A stretch of DNA of 64,000 bases, taken from NCBI GenBank assembly GCA_031363945.1, contig JANLVJ010000028.1, positions 1-64,000 of the forward strand. The letters run 5' to 3'. Position numbers and translations under genes: made by a program. Shown piece by piece: positions 55,747-64,000 of the stretch (its first letter is position 1; every line of letters begins with the position of its first letter). The notes under the pieces are model-generated. The model was not told the origin of the DNA. It saw only the letters and a list, made by a program, of their open reading frames with translations, and did no database searches. The stretch is from JANLVJ01 sp031363945 (GTDB lineage: Bacteria > Bacteroidota > Bacteroidia > Sphingobacteriales > Sphingobacteriaceae).

Positions 55747-57702
55747 ATGAGAATTGCTAAATCAACGGTTTTAATCTTTTTTGTCCTTTTTATATGGCAA
55801 AAAGATTGTTTTGCCCAGATTTCTGGCAATGCAATCGGATACTATTATAATGGGCTCAGCGGATCTTGCGGTGCTTCAACTTTTACCCCTGGCGATTCAA
55901 TCATCGGCTCGACACCTTCAACTGGTTTAGCTGGGGGCCCTGGTGCATATACCTATCAGTGGACTCAAAGCATTGATCAGGGTAGTACTTATACAAATAT
56001 CCCGGGTGCTACAAAACCCAGTTATTTTACAGGTACCATCAATCAAACCACCTATTATGTGCGCCAGGTTTCGTCTGGTGCCGCAACCAGTGCAAGTACA
56101 ATAGTTGTTTTCTACGTTAGTGCGGGTAAAATAGCAGGTAATAAAATTTCAATTACGCTTGGTAAGGCTACTTCTCAGTCTTATCCCTGTGGCACCCCGA
56201 CGGCCAGTCCTGGTGATTTAAGCGGTCCTGTACCAACGGGTACGTCCAGTAATAATTACCAGTATAGCTGGGCTTTATCGACTGATAATGGGGCAACCTA
56301 TTCAAGGGCAGGTGGCGCGTCTTCTACTTCTGCAGATTATATTCCTGCTACCATTACCAAGAGTACCTGGTATGTAAGGGTAGTCGTATCAGGGGTTTGC
56401 ATAGATACCAGTGCACCCATTAAATTTGTTTTTGGTGGGGTTTCCAATAACTATATAACAGCCCCGGCTGTTTCTTCAGCCTGTGCATCAACGGGTTTTA
56501 ATCCGGGTACTATCGCAGGATCTGCACTGCCAGTTTCCTATACCTATCAATGGCAGTCTGGTCCAGACAGCACCCATTTTACTGATATAGCAGCAGTAAC
56601 AACACAAAGCTATAGCCCGGGGGTACTAACTACAACAACAGCCTACCGTCGTAAATGCATTACGGGTACTTGTACGGCATTTACCAATGCTGTACAGATC
56701 TCTGTGGCTGCCGCATTCAGCGCCAATACTATTACAGCCGCACAACTGATTGATTCAGCAACAGCACCTGCACAGCTGAATGGTTCGGCCGTTAGCGCCG
56801 GAGCCAGTAGCGTAAAGTATAACTGGGTACAAAGCACAGATAGCGTGACTTTTACTACAGCCGGAGGCAGCAGCAGCATGATGAACTATCAGCCGGGCCC
56901 ATTAAATCAAAAGACATTTTTCAGGCGTATCGCCAGTAGCGGAACCTGCTCAGTAAATAGTAATATAGTCGTGATTACGACAAAAAAATGCGACACCTGC
57001 AGTAAAAAGCCTCCTGTTCCAGTAGTGAAAGGTTGTCCTAATAATCCGGTGGTTGCTGATATGGGTGTACATTTAACACGACGTCCTGGTAATAAAGGTA
57101 CTGGAGTTACCTTTGACTATACGCTGTCAGCAAACAATTTTGGAACTGCTACTGGAACAAAAATTATTCTTATAGACACGATCACAGCTAATGTCAATGA
57201 AATAGGTATTTCAGCAGTTGATCAGGGAATAGCCACTTTTGATGTCACAACACATATTTTAACCTGGAATATCGGCATTATGAAGCCTTCTTCAATTGCC
57301 ACCATGATTCTAACCGTGCAGCCCCTGGATAATAGTCAGATTATTTCAAAAGTTAGTATCCATGCATTTGAATGTGATCCTGATCTGAGTAATAATGCTC
57401 TGCGCGATACAATAAATGATCCCTTACCTCCACCCTTTGCCGGCAATCTGCCAGATATTATTACCCCAAATGGAGATGGGAAAAACGATAAGTTTATCAT
57501 TAAGAATATTACATTAAAGGTGAATTCGAATAATGAGCTGGTTATCTTCGACCGCTGGGGTAGTACAGTCTTTACCGAAGTCGGATATCAAAATAACTGG
57601 GATGGTAATGGCCTGAGTCCGGGTACCTATTTTTATGTTCTCAAGATTAATACCGGCGGCAAACAACAATTAATTAAAGGGTATATCACCTTGATGCGCT
57701 GA
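55747..57702 (+). CDS. Secreted surface protein with DUF11-like domain and T9SS type-B (CHU_C) sorting domain
   Basis: 651 aa. Signal peptide 1-24 (CFAQI). Four or five similar Thr/Ser-rich modules of about 90 residues (each with a YQWTQSIDQG- or YSWALSTDNGATY-like strand and a TxSTWYVRxVxSG-like strand) fill 25-410. A Cys/Pro linker (CDTCSKKPPVPVVKG) is followed by a DUF11-like beta domain (about 435-560, DYTLSANNFGTATGTKIILI). The end is the type-B sorting domain (PDIITPNGDGKNDKFIIKN, VIFDRWGSTVFTE, GTYFYVLKI). It is the smaller companion of the 2283-aa protein and is followed by its own PorP/SprF gene. Confidence 0.9.
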   Translation: MRIAKSTVLIFFVLFIWQKDCFAQISGNAIGYYYNGLSGSCGASTFTPGDSIIGSTPSTGLAGGPGAYTYQWTQSIDQGSTYTNIPGATKPSYFTGTINQTTYYVRQVSSGAATSASTIVVFYVSAGKIAGNKISITLGKATSQSYPCGTPTASPGDLSGPVPTGTSSNNYQYSWALSTDNGATYSRAGGASSTSADYIPATITKSTWYVRVVVSGVCIDTSAPIKFVFGGVSNNYITAPAVSSACASTGFNPGTIAGSALPVSYTYQWQSGPDSTHFTDIAAVTTQSYSPGVLTTTTAYRRKCITGTCTAFTNAVQISVAAAFSANTITAAQLIDSATAPAQLNGSAVSAGASSVKYNWVQSTDSVTFTTAGGSSSMMNYQPGPLNQKTFFRRIASSGTCSVNSNIVVITTKKCDTCSKKPPVPVVKGCPNNPVVADMGVHLTRRPGNKGTGVTFDYTLSANNFGTATGTKIILIDTITANVNEIGISAVDQGIATFDVTTHILTWNIGIMKPSSIATMILTVQPLDNSQIISKVSIHAFECDPDLSNNALRDTINDPLPPPFAGNLPDIITPNGDGKNDKFIIKNITLKVNSNNELVIFDRWGSTVFTEVGYQNNWDGNGLSPGTYFYVLKINTGGKQQLIKGYITLMR

Positions 57703-57724
57703 CCAATCAAACCAGAATTTACTA

Positions 57725-58708
57725 ATGTTTAAGAAACTTTTCTTACTGATCATTCTGTTTGCCGGCCTGAAACAAAGCGTAATTGCCCAGACAGATTTGC
57801 AATTCAGTCAATACATGTTTAATTATCTGTATATCAATCCAGCTTATGCAGGATATAAAGAACAGATTAATGCAACCACTTTTTTCAGAGCCCAATACCT
57901 TGGTTTTAAGGGAGCACCCACGACAGCCTCAGTTTCTATTGATGCGCCCTTGTTCAGTGATAATATGGGCTTTGGAGTACAGGTAAATTCTGATCAGATA
58001 GGTATACAGAATACGCTTACCGGAGGGCTTGCTTACTCTTACCGTGTAGCAGTAGGAGATAATGCCCGTTTATGTTTTGGTCTGCAGGGTGGTATTTCTC
58101 AATTTAGTTCAGATCCAAGCAGGTCTCATCCAAACGATGCAAATGATCCTTTAATTACTCAGGGCGCCTATAGTTCGCTTGCATTTACCAGCAAGGCAGG
58201 GCTATTCTATTATAATTCATTTTTTTATCTAGGAGCTTCAGCCAGTAACCTGTTTACCAAGAGTATTCATACAACAGGCCTGGGCATTGCAACTCCTGGT
58301 GAAGAAAAACACTACTATCTTTCTGGAGGTGCCCTGCTACAGGTAAATGATGAGTTTGCACTCAAACCCTCCTTTTTATTAAAAGATCCACAGGCGGGAA
58401 TTAGTACGGCTGATATTAACTGCTTTTTGCTGATTGATAATAAATTATGGCTGGGAGGTTCTTACCGTATGGGTGTACCTATCAATACCCAGTCAATAAA
58501 CAGGGGTACGGCTGGTAACCTGAATGCCATTTTATTTTTAACAGAATTTTATGTCAATGACCGTTTACGTATTGGCTATGCATATGATTACCCGTTAAAT
58601 AGTGTCATGAGTTTTAAGTCGGGAAGTCATGAAATTTCAATCGGCTATTACCTGCCTATTTCAAGGCAGTCTTTCAAGAACTCAATGGTTACACCAAGAT
58701 ATTTTTAA
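57725..58708 (+). CDS. PorP/SprF-family T9SS outer-membrane protein
   Basis: 327 aa. Signal peptide 1-21 (VIAQT). LQFSQYMFNYLYINPAYAGY is the family motif, then FFRAQYLGFKGAPTTASVSI and an even series of amphipathic strands ending SGSHEISIGYYL. It lies 22 bases after the second CHU_C protein and 6 bases before the OmpA/PD40 gene. It is clearly related to, but distinct from, the PorP/SprF protein encoded at 54706, so each surface protein seems to have its own partner. Confidence 0.93.
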   Translation: MFKKLFLLIILFAGLKQSVIAQTDLQFSQYMFNYLYINPAYAGYKEQINATTFFRAQYLGFKGAPTTASVSIDAPLFSDNMGFGVQVNSDQIGIQNTLTGGLAYSYRVAVGDNARLCFGLQGGISQFSSDPSRSHPNDANDPLITQGAYSSLAFTSKAGLFYYNSFFYLGASASNLFTKSIHTTGLGIATPGEEKHYYLSGGALLQVNDEFALKPSFLLKDPQAGISTADINCFLLIDNKLWLGGSYRMGVPINTQSINRGTAGNLNAILFLTEFYVNDRLRIGYAYDYPLNSVMSFKSGSHEISIGYYLPISRQSFKNSMVTPRYF

Positions 58709-58726
58709 GCTTCAATGCCTCTAGAC

Positions 58727-60733
58727 ATGTTTAAACGTTTATACCCCACTATCCTTTTGCTGCTTTGCATACTGGTGACAGGTGAAAGCTTTGCTCAGAC
58801 GACAACCCTGATGAAAAAAGCAGACGACCTGCTGAATTCTACCGATTTTTATTATGCCCTTGAAAATTACCTTAAGGTGTATGATAAAAAGCCAAATGAT
58901 CCACTTGTTATTGAGAAAATACTTGCCTGTAACAAATTCCTCAAAAATTACAATGATGTTCTGACCTGGTCTGAGCAGCTCGTACGCCTGAATGGTGCAA
59001 ATCCGGAATACCGCTTTGCCTATGCAAGTGCACTACATAATCTCGGGAAATATAAAGAAGCTAAAGTAGAGTACGCTATCTACCTGAAAAGTTCACCCAC
59101 AGATAAGAAGAAAATAGACTTACTTGAAAGATCATGTGATAGTGCATTAAAATGGTTAAAACAGCCGTATTCTATGAAAATTAAAAATATGGCAGCGCTA
59201 AACACGGGGTATGCTGACTGGGGTCTTACAAAGTTTGCCAATGGTTATATGTTTTCTTCTGACAGACGGAATGATGAGGCTCAGCAAATACTATCAAATG
59301 GTAGCAAGAAAGGCAGCCAGGATATATTTGGTGGCACAGGTCGGCCTTATTTAAAGTTATATTATGTAAATATGAATGCTGATTCTAGCTGGACACAGCC
59401 TGCTTTTTTCTCAAAACTGATTACTGAACGATATCATACCAGCAGTGCCTCATTTGACGAAAAAAATAATATTCTTTATTTCTCCAGAACCCGTAAAATA
59501 GATATCCCCAAGTCATTTAATAAATCAACTTTCCAGGTAGAGCTTGTTTATTCAGAAGCTTTTAGAGAAGTAAAGCCATTTCCATATAATTCAATTCTTA
59601 ATTATTCAGTGGGAGACCCTTGTGTTACCAACGAAGGTAAGCGTCTGTATTTTTCTTCCAATATGCCAGGAGGATACGGCGGGTCAGATCTTTACTATTG
59701 TGATCTGAAGAATGATGGTACCTGGACCAAGCCTGCAAATCTTGGCCCGGAAGTAAATACCCCTGGTCAGGAGCGCTATCCTTCTGTGGTTGGTGACTCT
59801 GTATTGTATTTTTCTTCAGACGGATATGTTGGAATGGGTGGGCTCGATATATACTCGGCCCATAAGACAGCAAAGGGCTGGACTGGGGTTAAAAATATGG
59901 GACCTCCAATGAATTCTGCTGAAGATGATTTCTCCGTAATTGTTACCAAATCAAGCCCAGGTGTTTCAGGTGGAACAAAAGTAGAAGGATATTTTTCTTC
60001 TGACCGCCTGGGTGGTAAGGGCTCCGATGATATATATTCGTTCGAAACCCAGGTCAGCCAGGCTCCGCTGAGCAACTTTGTTGTTAAGGCTAAAATTATA
60101 AATCAGGAAACGGGTGAAGGTATCCCAGATGTTAAACTTGCAGTAAAAGAAACCAGTTCACCAGAGCCTGTTAAAAATATTCAAACAGACAGTGCAGGAA
60201 TTTTCAAGTTTGAGGCAAAGCATCACAAAAAGTATGAAGTAGCCGTGAAACGCGAAAAGTATTTCGCCAAGAAAGATACTATTTCAGCCGATGATCAAAT
60301 AAGTTTACCCGGCAAGCCAGCAGTCATTGATATGAATGTAAAGCTTGAGCCTATGGTTATCAATAAATCAATCAGACTCGATAATATCTATTATAAGTTT
60401 AATGAGTGGAGTATATCTGATCAGGCGGCAAAAGTACTTGATGGCCTGGTAACGGTCATGACAGATAATCCTGAAATTGATATCGAACTGGGATCACATA
60501 CTGATACCAGGGGAGATGCGGCGATTAATAAATATATCTCTCAGATGAGGGCTCAGGCAGCAGTAAATTACCTGATTTCAAATGGGGTTGACGGACACCG
60601 TATTTATGCAAAAGGGTATGGTAAAGAAGTTCCTCTGATTAACTGTGGCAGTAAATGTTCACCCGATGAACATGCGAAAAATCGACGCACTGAGTTTAAG
60701 ATCGTAAAGATTCAGGAACAGGCATCAAACTAA
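58727..60733 (+). CDS. OmpA-family protein with TPR and PD40 propeller regions (PorE-like)
   Basis: 668 aa from the ATG at 58727, whose product begins with a good signal peptide (MFKRLYPTILLLLC, cut near SFAQT); an in-frame ATG at 58715 would add four residues. TPR region about 25-120, then a PD40 beta-propeller (about 140-430, repeated YFSSxxxGGxGxxDIY segments), a CarboxypepD_reg-like domain (about 445-540), and OmpA_C (about 555-660, LGSHTDTRGDAAINKYISQM, GYGKEVP, RRTEFKI) which binds peptidoglycan. This domain order is that of PorE, the T9SS protein that anchors the translocon to the wall. It closes the surface-protein operon. Confidence 0.9.
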   Translation: MFKRLYPTILLLLCILVTGESFAQTTTLMKKADDLLNSTDFYYALENYLKVYDKKPNDPLVIEKILACNKFLKNYNDVLTWSEQLVRLNGANPEYRFAYASALHNLGKYKEAKVEYAIYLKSSPTDKKKIDLLERSCDSALKWLKQPYSMKIKNMAALNTGYADWGLTKFANGYMFSSDRRNDEAQQILSNGSKKGSQDIFGGTGRPYLKLYYVNMNADSSWTQPAFFSKLITERYHTSSASFDEKNNILYFSRTRKIDIPKSFNKSTFQVELVYSEAFREVKPFPYNSILNYSVGDPCVTNEGKRLYFSSNMPGGYGGSDLYYCDLKNDGTWTKPANLGPEVNTPGQERYPSVVGDSVLYFSSDGYVGMGGLDIYSAHKTAKGWTGVKNMGPPMNSAEDDFSVIVTKSSPGVSGGTKVEGYFSSDRLGGKGSDDIYSFETQVSQAPLSNFVVKAKIINQETGEGIPDVKLAVKETSSPEPVKNIQTDSAGIFKFEAKHHKKYEVAVKREKYFAKKDTISADDQISLPGKPAVIDMNVKLEPMVINKSIRLDNIYYKFNEWSISDQAAKVLDGLVTVMTDNPEIDIELGSHTDTRGDAAINKYISQMRAQAAVNYLISNGVDGHRIYAKGYGKEVPLINCGSKCSPDEHAKNRRTEFKIVKIQEQASN

Positions 60734-60844
60734 AGTTCCGGCAGCCACTCGTACTAGCTGCCAATATTGGAGTCAGCTACTTACCAGGTTATTCACTTGC
60801 TGATGCCGCAATCATCGGTCGCAGCCTATTTTTTAAAAACGCGT

Positions 60845-61873
60845 TCAAGGTTTATATTCTGCTCCTTTGAGTATTTTATTGTCATCTGTTTCAGCCATTA
60901 ATTGCTGAACGGTTACCGTCTGATTTTTTTCCATATACTGCTTTACCAGTTGCCAGCCAATATACATACCAAGGCGAGGTGCAGATTCAGCTGCAAGACC
61001 CTGTGTAAAGGGGCCTTCTGAAAAGAAGTTTTCATGTACTTTCTTTTCTGATCCAAACAGTTTGTCATTTTCTACAGCATAGGCCCAGATATTTTCTTCA
61101 TTATTCCTGCACCACGATAACTGTTTGCCAGTATAGGCGATTTTAAGAGTATCAGGCACCGAAGGAAAAAGGGCATCCAGAAAATAAAGCATCTTTCCTT
61201 CATAAATCATTTCACCCAATAAATTTGTTTCAGCCGGGGATGGGGCAAAGAGTTGGCGTGAAAATCCTTTCATAGCCGTAACCGGCAGGTATTCGGGGCT
61301 TAGTGTACGAGCAATATACCGGGGAAACTGTACCGCCCTGTAATACGGATACCTGCTACCCATAAACATATCAAGTCCGATAGCAAGATCTGAATTGGTA
61401 TTAACAACCGCATTATTGAACCCGGATATGAATGTAATCACCCTGGGTAATTTGACCCTGGGGTAATAATATATAACGTGTTTGAACGCATCTTCAAGTG
61501 CATGCTGCTGGGTTATGATATTGGGATACACGGAATCGACATCATGTTTCAAAATTTTTAAATCTTTGTTTGACGTGAAGTGGCCTAATTGCAGCATATC
61601 TGTAGAATCATGCATCTTGCCTAGACTGGCAATGTTTTCGATGAATAGCGGCAAAAACTCTGGATACTTTTTCTCTAGCCTGGCTACACCTTGTTTTAGA
61701 TTAATTGTATCAACCTTAAAAAGATCCCTTTCGAAGCGGTCAATTTGAAGCTTAAAAGATATATTTGAAATATCAACTTCTAACCTGCTTTGCTTGCAGG
61801 AAGATATTAGCACAGTAATGACCATTAGCAAGACTGAGCAAGGCTTGCGTAACCGAATAGAGTTAAGTATCAT
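60845..61873 (-). CDS. gldB: Gliding-motility lipoprotein GldB
   Basis: 342 aa. Lipobox ISSC (Cys26). Matches the GldB family: DRFERDLFKVDTINLKQGV, the YPRVKLPRVITFISGFNNAV segment, LAIGLDMFMGSRYPYYR, and KGFSRQLF. The family resembles predicted Zn-proteases of the DUF2268 type, but the usual HExxH is not seen. GldB is essential for gliding in Flavobacterium; its biochemical role is unknown. Its start is only 9 bases from the divergent PorT-like gene, so the promoters must overlap the coding sequences. Confidence 0.92.
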   Translation of the reverse strand: MILNSIRLRKPCSVLLMVITVLISSCKQSRLEVDISNISFKLQIDRFERDLFKVDTINLKQGVARLEKKYPEFLPLFIENIASLGKMHDSTDMLQLGHFTSNKDLKILKHDVDSVYPNIITQQHALEDAFKHVIYYYPRVKLPRVITFISGFNNAVVNTNSDLAIGLDMFMGSRYPYYRAVQFPRYIARTLSPEYLPVTAMKGFSRQLFAPSPAETNLLGEMIYEGKMLYFLDALFPSVPDTLKIAYTGKQLSWCRNNEENIWAYAVENDKLFGSEKKVHENFFSEGPFTQGLAAESAPRLGMYIGWQLVKQYMEKNQTVTVQQLMAETDDNKILKGAEYKP

Positions 61874-61882
61874 AAGTCAGGT

Positions 61883-62608
61883 ATGAACGGCAATAATAAG
61901 TCTGTTTTCTTACAAAAAATACTCATTGTTCTCAGTATTTTAATTTTTTTAAATCGACTTGCCAGCGCACAGGTAGTTTTTAAGACAGAGAACCTTCATT
62001 TGGGTTTCAAACTTAACCCGACATTCGGGTATTTGAATTTGAAAGATCAGGGTCCGCTTAAGAGTGATGGGTTGAAACTTGGTTTCTCTTTTGCTGGAAC
62101 AGCCGATTATCTGTTCACTAAAAATTTAGGATTAAGTACAGAATTTGCCATCAGTACGATAAATGGAGGTACAGTTTCTGCATCAATGGTTTCTCAAACA
62201 CAGGCGGGAAATATGCTTACGGTTCAAAAACTTGATAAAGTTCTTTATAAGCTCACCTATCTTGAATTGCCACTGGCAATAAAAATCAGAACAAACACAA
62301 TTGGTGAAGCAGCCTTGTTATATTTAAAATTTGGTATTGATCCTGCTTTTAAACTTGCCTCGTCAAGTGTGGCATCTTCTAGTACAAATGGTATTCCTAC
62401 AATTATTGGAGGTACAGATGATGCTAAATCTATCCGGTTTTTCAGGACATCTTTTCTCGCCGGATTGGGATATGATTACCGGTTTAACCGGAATTTTACA
62501 TTTACCTCAGGGTTATTATTTAATAATGGTTTTACTCATATCAATAATGCCGGAAATGCCTCAATAACAAATTCTTTTATGGCAATAGAGTTTGGAGTTT
62601 ATTTTTAA
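61883..62608 (+). CDS. PorT-like outer-membrane beta-barrel protein
   Basis: 241 aa. Signal peptide about 1-30 (RLASAQV). The rest is an eight-stranded barrel pattern typical of outer-membrane beta-barrel/PorT proteins: HLGFKLNPTFGYLNLKD, LKLGFSFAGTADYLFTKNLG, LTYLELPLAIKIRT, FRTSFLAGLGYDYRFNR, and the aromatic end FMAIEFGVYF. PorT is needed for maturation of T9SS. Small barrels of this fold are common, so the name rests partly on the neighbouring gldB and nadE. It is divergent from gldB and 48 bases before nadE. Confidence 0.75.
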   Translation: MNGNNKSVFLQKILIVLSILIFLNRLASAQVVFKTENLHLGFKLNPTFGYLNLKDQGPLKSDGLKLGFSFAGTADYLFTKNLGLSTEFAISTINGGTVSASMVSQTQAGNMLTVQKLDKVLYKLTYLELPLAIKIRTNTIGEAALLYLKFGIDPAFKLASSSVASSSTNGIPTIIGGTDDAKSIRFFRTSFLAGLGYDYRFNRNFTFTSGLLFNNGFTHINNAGNASITNSFMAIEFGVYF

Positions 62609-62656
62609 TACACAAACAGGTCTTAAGCTTGTTTATGGGAGAAGACATTTATATTC

Positions 62657-64000
62657 ATGAAGATCGCTCTTGCACAGGTAAATTATCATATTGGAAACTT
62701 TGAAGCAAATTACCTTAAAATCAGTGCACTGATAGAGCAGGCAAAGACAGATAAAGCAGACCTTATCGTTTTTTCAGAACTGGCTATTGGTGGCTACCCG
62801 GCAAGAGATTTTCTCGAGGAACCGTCTTACATTGAAGCCTGCCTGCAGCAACTGCTACAGCTTGCACTACTTTGCACAGAAATAAGCTGCATTATAGGTT
62901 GTCCCGTAAAAAATAAGGCTGAAGAAGGAAAAAAACTGCATAATGCAGCTTTCTTATTAAGTAATGGGAAAATCATGTTTCAAGTTAATAAAGCCTTATT
63001 GCCTACATATGACGTATTTGATGAATACAGGTATTTTGAACCTGCAAAATCATTTGCCTGCATTGAACTACAGGGGCATAAAATTGCTTTGACAATTTGT
63101 GAAGACATCTGGAATATACAAAAATCAATGTATACCCAAAGCCCAATGGAAGTATTGATGCTTGAAAAACCGGTATTGATGATAAATATCGCTGCATCTC
63201 CTTTTCATTATAGCCAAGCCGAAAGAAGGATCGAGACCTTAGAGGCAAACGTCTTAAAATATCGATTACCTATTATCTACGTGAATCATGTTGGGGCTCA
63301 GACTGAATTGATCTTCGATGGAGGGTCTCTTGTAATGTCGTCTGATACGACAATAACAGCACAACTGCCCTATTTTGAAGAAAATCTTCAATATGTCGAC
63401 TTTCTGGGCGGTAGAAATGAGGTAATTTTGGCTAGTGATAACCTGGTTACACTGGTTGATCAGAAAAAGCACTTTTCAGTTAAGCCCTTATTATCGATGC
63501 CAGAACTGGCCGACGAGGTGCTAGCTTATTCTGATCTTTTGACCGGCCGTATATATCAGGCACTTGTGCTGGGAATACGTGACTATTTTAAAAAATCTGG
63601 TTTTCGTTCAGCCGTACTTGGCCTCTCAGGAGGTATTGATTCAGCTCTGGTATGTGTACTTGCTGTTCATGCTCTTGGCTCTGAAAATGTGCATGTATTA
63701 TTGATGCCTTCTAAATACTCATCTGATCATTCATTAAAAGATGCGCGTGACCTTGTTGATAACCTGGGTATTCAGATGCACTTTGTACCTATCAGCAGCA
63801 TCATAGCCTCTTTTGAATCATCCCTAAAAGCTGACTTTATTGGGTTCGAACAGGGTATTGCAGAAGAAAATCTTCAAGCACGTTCAAGAGGTACCCTTCT
63901 GATGGCTTTTTCAAATAAGTTTGGCCATATCTTGTTAAATACCTCTAATAAAAGTGAGGCAGCAGTGGGCTATGGAACACTTTATGGTGATATGTGCGGA
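62657..64000 (+). CDS. nadE: Glutamine-dependent NAD+ synthase, truncated by window end
   Basis: 448 residues lie in the window and the gene continues beyond it. The N-terminal glutaminase (nitrilase fold) has Glu41 (VFSELAIGGYP), Lys112 (NKALLPTYDVFDEYRYF) and Cys148 (LTICEDIW) as catalytic triad. The C-terminal NAD synthase domain has the ATP-loop SGGIDS (324-329, LGLSGGIDSALV) and NTSNKSEAAVGYGTLYGDM. It converts deamido-NAD+ and glutamine to NAD+. The start is the ATG at 62657 (MKIALAQVNYHIG), the normal N terminus. Adjacency of nadE with gldB is typical of Bacteroidota. Confidence 0.95.
   Translation, partial: MKIALAQVNYHIGNFEANYLKISALIEQAKTDKADLIVFSELAIGGYPARDFLEEPSYIEACLQQLLQLALLCTEISCIIGCPVKNKAEEGKKLHNAAFLLSNGKIMFQVNKALLPTYDVFDEYRYFEPAKSFACIELQGHKIALTICEDIWNIQKSMYTQSPMEVLMLEKPVLMINIAASPFHYSQAERRIETLEANVLKYRLPIIYVNHVGAQTELIFDGGSLVMSSDTTITAQLPYFEENLQYVDFLGGRNEVILASDNLVTLVDQKKHFSVKPLLSMPELADEVLAYSDLLTGRIYQALVLGIRDYFKKSGFRSAVLGLSGGIDSALVCVLAVHALGSENVHVLLMPSKYSSDHSLKDARDLVDNLGIQMHFVPISSIIASFESSLKADFIGFEQGIAEENLQARSRGTLLMAFSNKFGHILLNTSNKSEAAVGYGTLYGDMCG

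Noticed and set aside
60740..60762. GGCAGC/GCTGCC hairpin after the OmpA/PD40 gene as a terminator
   Set aside because: The stem is six pairs and no T tract follows; termination there is unproven.

Overview
The window is chromosomal DNA of a Bacteroidota member. The best fit is a gliding or T9SS-bearing Sphingobacteriales (Sphingobacteriaceae-like), judged from gene content and order: SusC/SusD pairs, gldKLMN, PorW/SprE, PorP/SprF, CHU_C-type sorting domains, DUF4271-hemD, and an ATP synthase operon without beta and epsilon. Base composition is moderate to AT-rich, and Shine-Dalgarno sequences are mostly absent, as is usual in this phylum. No rRNA, tRNA or CRISPR array was seen.

Layout. (1) 1-15917: three consecutive SusC/SusD outer-membrane uptake pairs. 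The first SusC is cut by the window edge and carries an in-frame TAA in its plug domain. An IS3-family transposase remnant lies between pairs one and two. No glycoside hydrolase, peptidase or sigma/anti-sigma gene accompanies the pairs. (2) 16155-17285: hemW on the minus strand. (3) About 17600-23800: a GC-richer minus-strand block that looks acquired. It holds a SnoaL-like pseudogene with one amber stop, a cupin, a lipoprotein, a one-protein hybrid two-component regulator, and a decayed erythromycin-esterase-like gene. (4) 23887-26642: a DsbD-N-like periplasmic protein, a DUF4271 membrane protein and hemD. (5) 26857-31669: gldK-gldL-gldM-gldN, the core of the type IX secretion/gliding machine, preceded by a structured leader. 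(6) 31778-40130 (minus): uvrC, a class A penicillin-binding protein, and the T9SS lipoprotein PorW/SprE with an unusual Gly/Gln/Ser-rich insert. (7) 40453-46573: bactofilin, atpZ, an AtpI-like membrane protein, then atpB-E-F-H-A-G. (8) 46752-60733: a small lipoprotein, then two surface-protein/PorP modules (a 2283-aa and a 651-aa CHU_C protein, each followed by a PorP/SprF-like protein) and an OmpA/PD40 protein. (9) 60845-64000: gldB, a divergent PorT-like beta-barrel, and the start of NAD+ synthase, which runs off the edge.

How the genes fit together: regions 5, 6, 8 and 9 describe one secretion and surface-attachment system. GldL/M form the proton-driven motor. GldK/N, PorW and PorT belong to the envelope and outer-membrane parts. 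The large CHU_C proteins are type-B cargo, and the adjacent PorP/SprF proteins are their probable surface partners. The OmpA/PD40 protein could tie this to peptidoglycan. The most speculative but most novel-looking signals are RNA-level: mutually exclusive hairpins just ahead of the 2283-aa gene, a nested hairpin in the gldK leader, and an atpE-atpF intergenic stem.
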